From Actinomyces lilanjuaniae (GTDB lineage: Bacteria; Actinomycetota; Actinomycetes; Actinomycetales; Actinomycetaceae): DNA of 64,000 nucleotides. Shown one piece after another: positions 56,856 through 64,000 of this stretch. The stretch covers positions 1,426,001 through 1,490,000 of the forward strand of contig NZ_CP032514.1 in assembly GCF_003606385.1 (NCBI RefSeq), written 5' to 3'. Within the stretch, counting starts at the first letter, position 1. The number at the start of each line of letters is the position of its first letter. A model generated the notes under the pieces. That model was not told the origin of the DNA. It made no database searches and saw nothing but the letters and a program-made list of their open reading frames with translations. Made by a program: the position numbers and the translations under genes.

Positions 56856-57563
56856 TCAGGGGTGCTCAGGGAGCTCCTGAGGGGCTGCAGGACGTTGGGA
56901 CCTCTCCTGCGCGCTGCGGGTGCGACTGCGCAGGCTGCTGATGGTGGCAAAGCGCTCCTCAGCGTAGGGCAGGCTGACCTCCCGCAGAAAGTTCACCAGC
57001 CTCGTCTGCCCCTGCTCCTCCAGGGCGGCGATCAGGCTGCGGATGTCGTCAGGGTGCCGGTTCTGGCTCATCTTGGCCTTGCCCGTCACCTGCTCGACCT
57101 GGACCTCCACGGCAACGATCGCGCGGGCCATCCTCTCCAGACTGTCCTCACCGACCCGGTCCAGGACCTCCTGAGGCTCCGTGCGCAGGGTCAGCTCGCG
57201 GGCCGCCCTCAGGGCAGCCGCAGGGCTGGGGTCGACCCGGACCCTCCCGGTGACGTGGACGGTGATGTAGTCCCAGGTAGGTACGTTCGCCTTGACCTCG
57301 TTGGTGGCGTACCACCTAGGAGCGACGTAGGCGTCAGCCTCATCCAGGATGACCAGCGCGGGTCCCAGGGCCGGTAAGCGGGCCTGGGGGTTGTTGCGTA
57401 CCAGGTGTGTCACTAGCGTGTCGCGGTCCTGATCAAGGTAGAAGGGCACCAGCGTGGCAGCAGGTCCGTCCGCGTGGACGGTCACGAGGTTGCCAACACG
57501 CACCTGGGTGAGCAGGCTGGCGGCGTACCCCTCAGGAAGCTCGAAGTGGCGGGGGACGTACAT
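56856..57563 (-). CDS. PaiB-family FMN-binding protein
   Basis: A 235-residue protein starting MYVPRHFELPEGYAASLLTQ, with HLVRNNPQARLP, YVAPRWYATNEVKANVPTWD and VTGKAKMSQNRHPDD. These are hallmarks of the PaiB family, annotated as FMN-binding negative transcriptional regulators from Bacillus; the fold is flavin-reductase-like and regulation by it is poorly established. It is opposite to its neighbours and interrupts the usual nusB-pyrR adjacency. The C-terminus is a polar tail. Confidence 0.85.
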   Translation of the reverse strand: MYVPRHFELPEGYAASLLTQVRVGNLVTVHADGPAATLVPFYLDQDRDTLVTHLVRNNPQARLPALGPALVILDEADAYVAPRWYATNEVKANVPTWDYITVHVTGRVRVDPSPAAALRAARELTLRTEPQEVLDRVGEDSLERMARAIVAVEVQVEQVTGKAKMSQNRHPDDIRSLIAALEEQGQTRLVNFLREVSLPYAEERFATISSLRSRTRSAQERSQRPAAPQELPEHP

Positions 57564-57803
57564 GCCGAGATGCTAGCGGGGCTGCCGTGGGAGCACCACT
57601 GCCGCCCGGGTGGCAACGGCGCGGGCGGGCACGGTTGGCCCCGCTGTCGGCAGGCAGTGGTGAGGTGATACTTCAGAGGTGATGCTGGTCTCTTCACTGG
57701 TGCACAGGAGTCCAGGCGCGTGCAGCGACAGGAGTCGTGCCCTAGGGTAGGGCCGACCGACATCCTTTAAGTCCGTCCAGCGAGGCGGGGAAGGAGGCCA
57801 GCA
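57564..57803. promoter_or_regulatory. pyr operon promoter and PyrR-type RNA site
   Basis: The divergent 240-bp region between the PaiB gene and pyrR. TAGGGT at 57743-57748 is a possible -10. At 57776-57786 TCCAGCGAGGC fits the PyrR RNA-loop consensus UCCNGNGAGGY. CCTT at 57763-57766 and AAGG at 57791-57794 can pair around it, burying the AAGGAGG ribosome site (57791-57797) of pyrR. This layout matches translational control by PyrR in mycobacteria. Confidence 0.7.
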
Positions 57804-59446
<1,643 letters not shown>

Positions 59447-59450
<4 letters not shown>

Positions 59451-60763
59451 CCTCCCACCTTCTGACCGGAGTCCGTCCCTACGGCGAGGACCCGACCGAC
59501 ATCCTCCTGGTCGACGGCGCGATCGCGGCGGTCGGCCCTGAGGCCTCGGCCCAGGCGTCTCAGGACACCGTGCGCCACGACCTAGAGGGGCTGGTGGCCC
59601 TGCCTGGCCTCGTTGACATCCACACCCACCTGCGCGAGCCCGGGGGCGAGTCGGCGGAGACGGTCTTTACCGGCACTCGTGCGGCTGCCGTCGGCGGCTA
59701 CACCGCTGTGTTCGCCATGGCCAATACCACTCCCGTCCAGGACAGCGCCGGGGTGGTCGAGCAGGTCCTGCGCCTGGGCAGGGAGGCAGGGTGGGTGGAC
59801 GTCCACCCGGTGGGGGCGGTGTCTGCCGGCCTCAAGGGTGACCGCCTGTCCGACATGGGGGCGATGGCCCGTTCGGCCGCCCGTGTCCGTGTCTTCTCCG
59901 ACGACGGCAGGTGCGTGTCCGACCCTGTCCTCATGCGTCGTGCCCTGGAGTACGTCAAGTCCTTCGACGGCGTCATCGCCCAGCACGCCCAGGACCCTCG
60001 CCTGACCGAGGGCGCCCAGATGCACGAGGGCGCCGTGTCCGCCGAGCTGGGCCTGCAGGGCTGGCCCGCGGTGGCGGAGGAGTCTGTCATCGCCCGTGAC
60101 GTCCTCCTGACCGAGCACGTGGGTAGCCGCCTGCACGTGTGCCACCTGTCCACGGCGGGCAGCGTCGACATCATCCGTTGGGCCAAGGCCCGTGGTATCC
60201 GCGTCACCGCAGAGGTGACTCCGCACCACCTCCTCCTGACTGACGAGATGGCACGTACCTACTCTCCGCTGTACAAGGTCAACCCGCCCCTGCGCACCTC
60301 GGCTGACGTCGAGGCACTGCGCCAGGCCCTGGCCGACGGCACCATCGACGTGGTCGGTACTGACCACGCGCCCCACCCCCTGGAGGACAAGGACTGCGAG
60401 TGGGCGGCAGGGGCCTTTGGCATGACAGGTCTGGAGACGGCACTCAGCGTCCTCATCGAGACCATGGTCTCCACCGGTCGCATGGGCTGGCGCGACCTTG
60501 CCCGCGTCATGTCCGCCACCCCGGCGCGTATCGGTCGTCTGAGTGACCAGGGCCAGGACCTGGAGCCTGGTGCCGCGGCCAACGTCACGGTGGTGGACCC
60601 CGACGTACGGCGTACCGTGGACGGTGCGGCGCAGTGGACCAGCTCGGACAACACCCCCTACGCGGGCACGGAGCTGCCTGGCCAGGTGCGGGCGACCTTC
60701 CTGCACGGGCGGCCTACCGTCCTGGACGGCGTACCGGTGGTGGCCGCGGGCAGCAGGGCGTGA
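59447..60763 (+). CDS. pyrC: Dihydroorotase
   Basis: Cyclises carbamoyl aspartate to dihydroorotate. The 438-residue amidohydrolase has the metal motif [20 protein letters not shown], further zinc ligands in [16 protein letters not shown] and [19 protein letters not shown] [15 protein letters not shown], and the catalytic Asp in [14 protein letters not shown]. It is a class I (long) dihydroorotase, the type that pairs with class B aspartate carbamoyltransferases. GTG 59447 overlaps the pyrB stop and the pyrC stop overlaps carA. Confidence 0.95.
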
Positions 60764-61983
60764 CCACGGTGGCTACCGTGGTCACGGGAGGCCGCGGGCG
60801 GCAGACCGCCCTGCTCGTGCTGGAGGACGGCTACGTTCTGCGCGGCCGCAGCTACGGGGCGGTGGGACGTACGGTGGGGGAGATCGTCTTCAGCACAGCG
60901 ATGACCGGCTACCAGGAGACGCTGACGGACCCGTCCTACCATCGTCAGATCGTGGTCCAGACGGCTCCCCACATCGGCAACACGGGGGTCAACGACGAGG
61001 ACCCAGAGTCCGCACGCATCTGGGTGGCCGGGTACGTCGTGCGTGATCCCGCCCGGCGGGCGTCAAGCTGGCGCTCGCGCCGCGAGCTGGAGGACGAGCT
61101 GTGCTCGGCCGGGGTCGTGGGCCTGTGCGAGGTGGACACCCGGGCACTGACCCGCCACCTGCGTGAGGCCGGGGCCATGCGTGCGGGGGTGTTCTCCGGG
61201 CAGGCTCTTCCTGCAGGTGCTGAGGACGCCGGGGGTCCGAGCCCGGCTGCGGTGGAGATATGCCTGGAGGCGGTGCGCTCCGAGCCCGGCATGACCGGGC
61301 AGGCACTGGCCGCCGAGGTCACGACCAGCCGTGGCTACGTGGTGGAGCCCTCGGGCGAGTTCGAGGGCCGCCAGCCACGGGCTGTCGTGGCCGCCGTGGA
61401 CCTGGGTATTAAGGCCCGGACTCCCTGGCAGCTGGCTGAGCGAGGCGCTCGCGTCCACGTCCTGCCCCAGTCGACGACCCTGGCGGAGGTGCTCGCACTC
61501 CGTCCCGACGGGGTCTTCTTCTCCAACGGGCCCGGCGACCCCGGTGCCTCGGACACCGAGGTGGAGCTGCTGCGCGGGGTCCTGGACGCCCGGATCCCCT
61601 TCTTCGGGATCTGCCTGGGCAACCAGCTGCTGGGGCGGGCGCTGGGCTACGGCACCTACAAGCTCGGCTACGGGCACCGGGGTACCAACCAGCCAGTCGT
61701 GGACCGTTCCACCGGGAAGGTGGAGATCACCGCCCACAACCACGGGTTCGCGGTCGACGCGCCCGTGGACGAGGCCTCGCTGGCTCCCTTCGACAACGGT
61801 AGGTACGGACGGGTAGAGGTGTCACACCTGGGACTCAACGACGGTGTGGTTGAGGGGCTGCGCGCCCTGGACCTGCCTGCCTTCTCTGTGCAGTACCACC
61901 CGGAGGCCGCCGCCGGGCCCCATGACGGCGAGCACCTCTTTGACCGTTTCATGCGTCTCATGCGGGACAACCAGGGAAGGTAA
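60760..61983 (+). CDS. carA: Carbamoyl-phosphate synthase small subunit
   Basis: Glutaminase subunit that channels ammonia to CarB. The 407-residue protein has the N-terminal CPSase domain ([39 protein letters not shown]) and a class I amidotransferase domain with the nucleophile in [16 protein letters not shown] and the His-Glu pair in [16 protein letters not shown] 60760 overlaps the pyrC stop (GTGA); the longer in-frame ORF starting inside pyrC is rejected. Confidence 0.95.
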   Translation: MTTVATVVTGGRGRQTALLVLEDGYVLRGRSYGAVGRTVGEIVFSTAMTGYQETLTDPSYHRQIVVQTAPHIGNTGVNDEDPESARIWVAGYVVRDPARRASSWRSRRELEDELCSAGVVGLCEVDTRALTRHLREAGAMRAGVFSGQALPAGAEDAGGPSPAAVEICLEAVRSEPGMTGQALAAEVTTSRGYVVEPSGEFEGRQPRAVVAAVDLGIKARTPWQLAERGARVHVLPQSTTLAEVLALRPDGVFFSNGPGDPGASDTEVELLRGVLDARIPFFGICLGNQLLGRALGYGTYKLGYGHRGTNQPVVDRSTGKVEITAHNHGFAVDAPVDEASLAPFDNGRYGRVEVSHLGLNDGVVEGLRALDLPAFSVQYHPEAAAGPHDGEHLFDRFMRLMRDNQGR

Positions 61984-61991
61984 GGGTCCCA

Positions 61992-64000
<2,009 letters not shown>

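Noticed and set aside
59582..60706. 374-residue minus-strand open frame opposite pyrC
   Set aside because: Long antisense frames are common in high-GC genes; pyrC is complete on the plus strand and no domain is visible in the antisense product.

Overview
The window is a high-GC actinobacterial chromosome segment. Gene content and order match the conserved housekeeping block of Actinomyces and relatives (Actinomycetaceae): phosphatidylinositol-mannoside genes, then yebC-ruvC-ruvA-ruvB-yajC-secD-secF-apt-rel, then hisS and aspS, then rarA-rpsD-alaS-ruvX-mltG-aroE-aroC-aroKB-efp-nusB and the pyrR-pyrB-pyrC-carA-carB operon. Starts are often GTG, genes overlap by ATGA/GTGA, and several promoters look leaderless. 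No tRNA, rRNA, IS element or CRISPR array was recognised.

Layout. 1-4408: envelope genes (PIM acyltransferase, PimA, a LemA-like membrane protein, a PrsW-like protease). 4636-6212: pdxS followed by a NUDIX hydrolase where pdxT is often found. 6481-9723: yebC and ruvCAB, with a LexA box between ruvC and ruvA. 9940-14045: yajC-secD-secF-apt. 14191-16536: rel. 16583-18305: an AbiEi-like gene divergent from a TipA-type MerR regulator. 18317-20034: a DUF349 protein. 20111-22730: an accessory island bounded by 70-bp direct repeats and carrying an Ntox15 (Tde1-like) nuclease toxin with a GAD-like/DUF1851 (Tdi1-like) immunity protein. 22896-29894: aldo/keto reductase, metallo-hydrolase, hisS and two dynamin-like GTPases. 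29999-34260: a CPA2/KefB-type antiporter and a DEAD-box helicase. 34911-37235: two secreted, membrane-anchored proteins. 37398-44985: aspS, yciO, an MMPL transporter, rarA and a TauE-type transporter. 45279-56800: rpsD, alaS, ruvX, mltG, the shikimate genes, a degenerate shikimate-kinase-like gene, efp and nusB. 56856-64000: a PaiB-like gene and the pyrimidine operon, with carB running off the end.

Two points stand out. The toxin/immunity island is the strongest accessory signal: the known Tde1/Tdi1 type is a type VI secretion effector pair of Proteobacteria, yet here it lies in a Gram-positive housekeeping region, immunity first, between repeats, with no secretion gene nearby. Second, many genes, including hisS, alaS, pyrB, rarA, pyrR, yciO and the DUF349 gene, are broken by single-base shortfalls, nearly always one G or C missing from a G/C run. 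Because essential genes are hit, systematic sequence error is the best explanation; broken genes are annotated at their full inferred extent with the break sites given.
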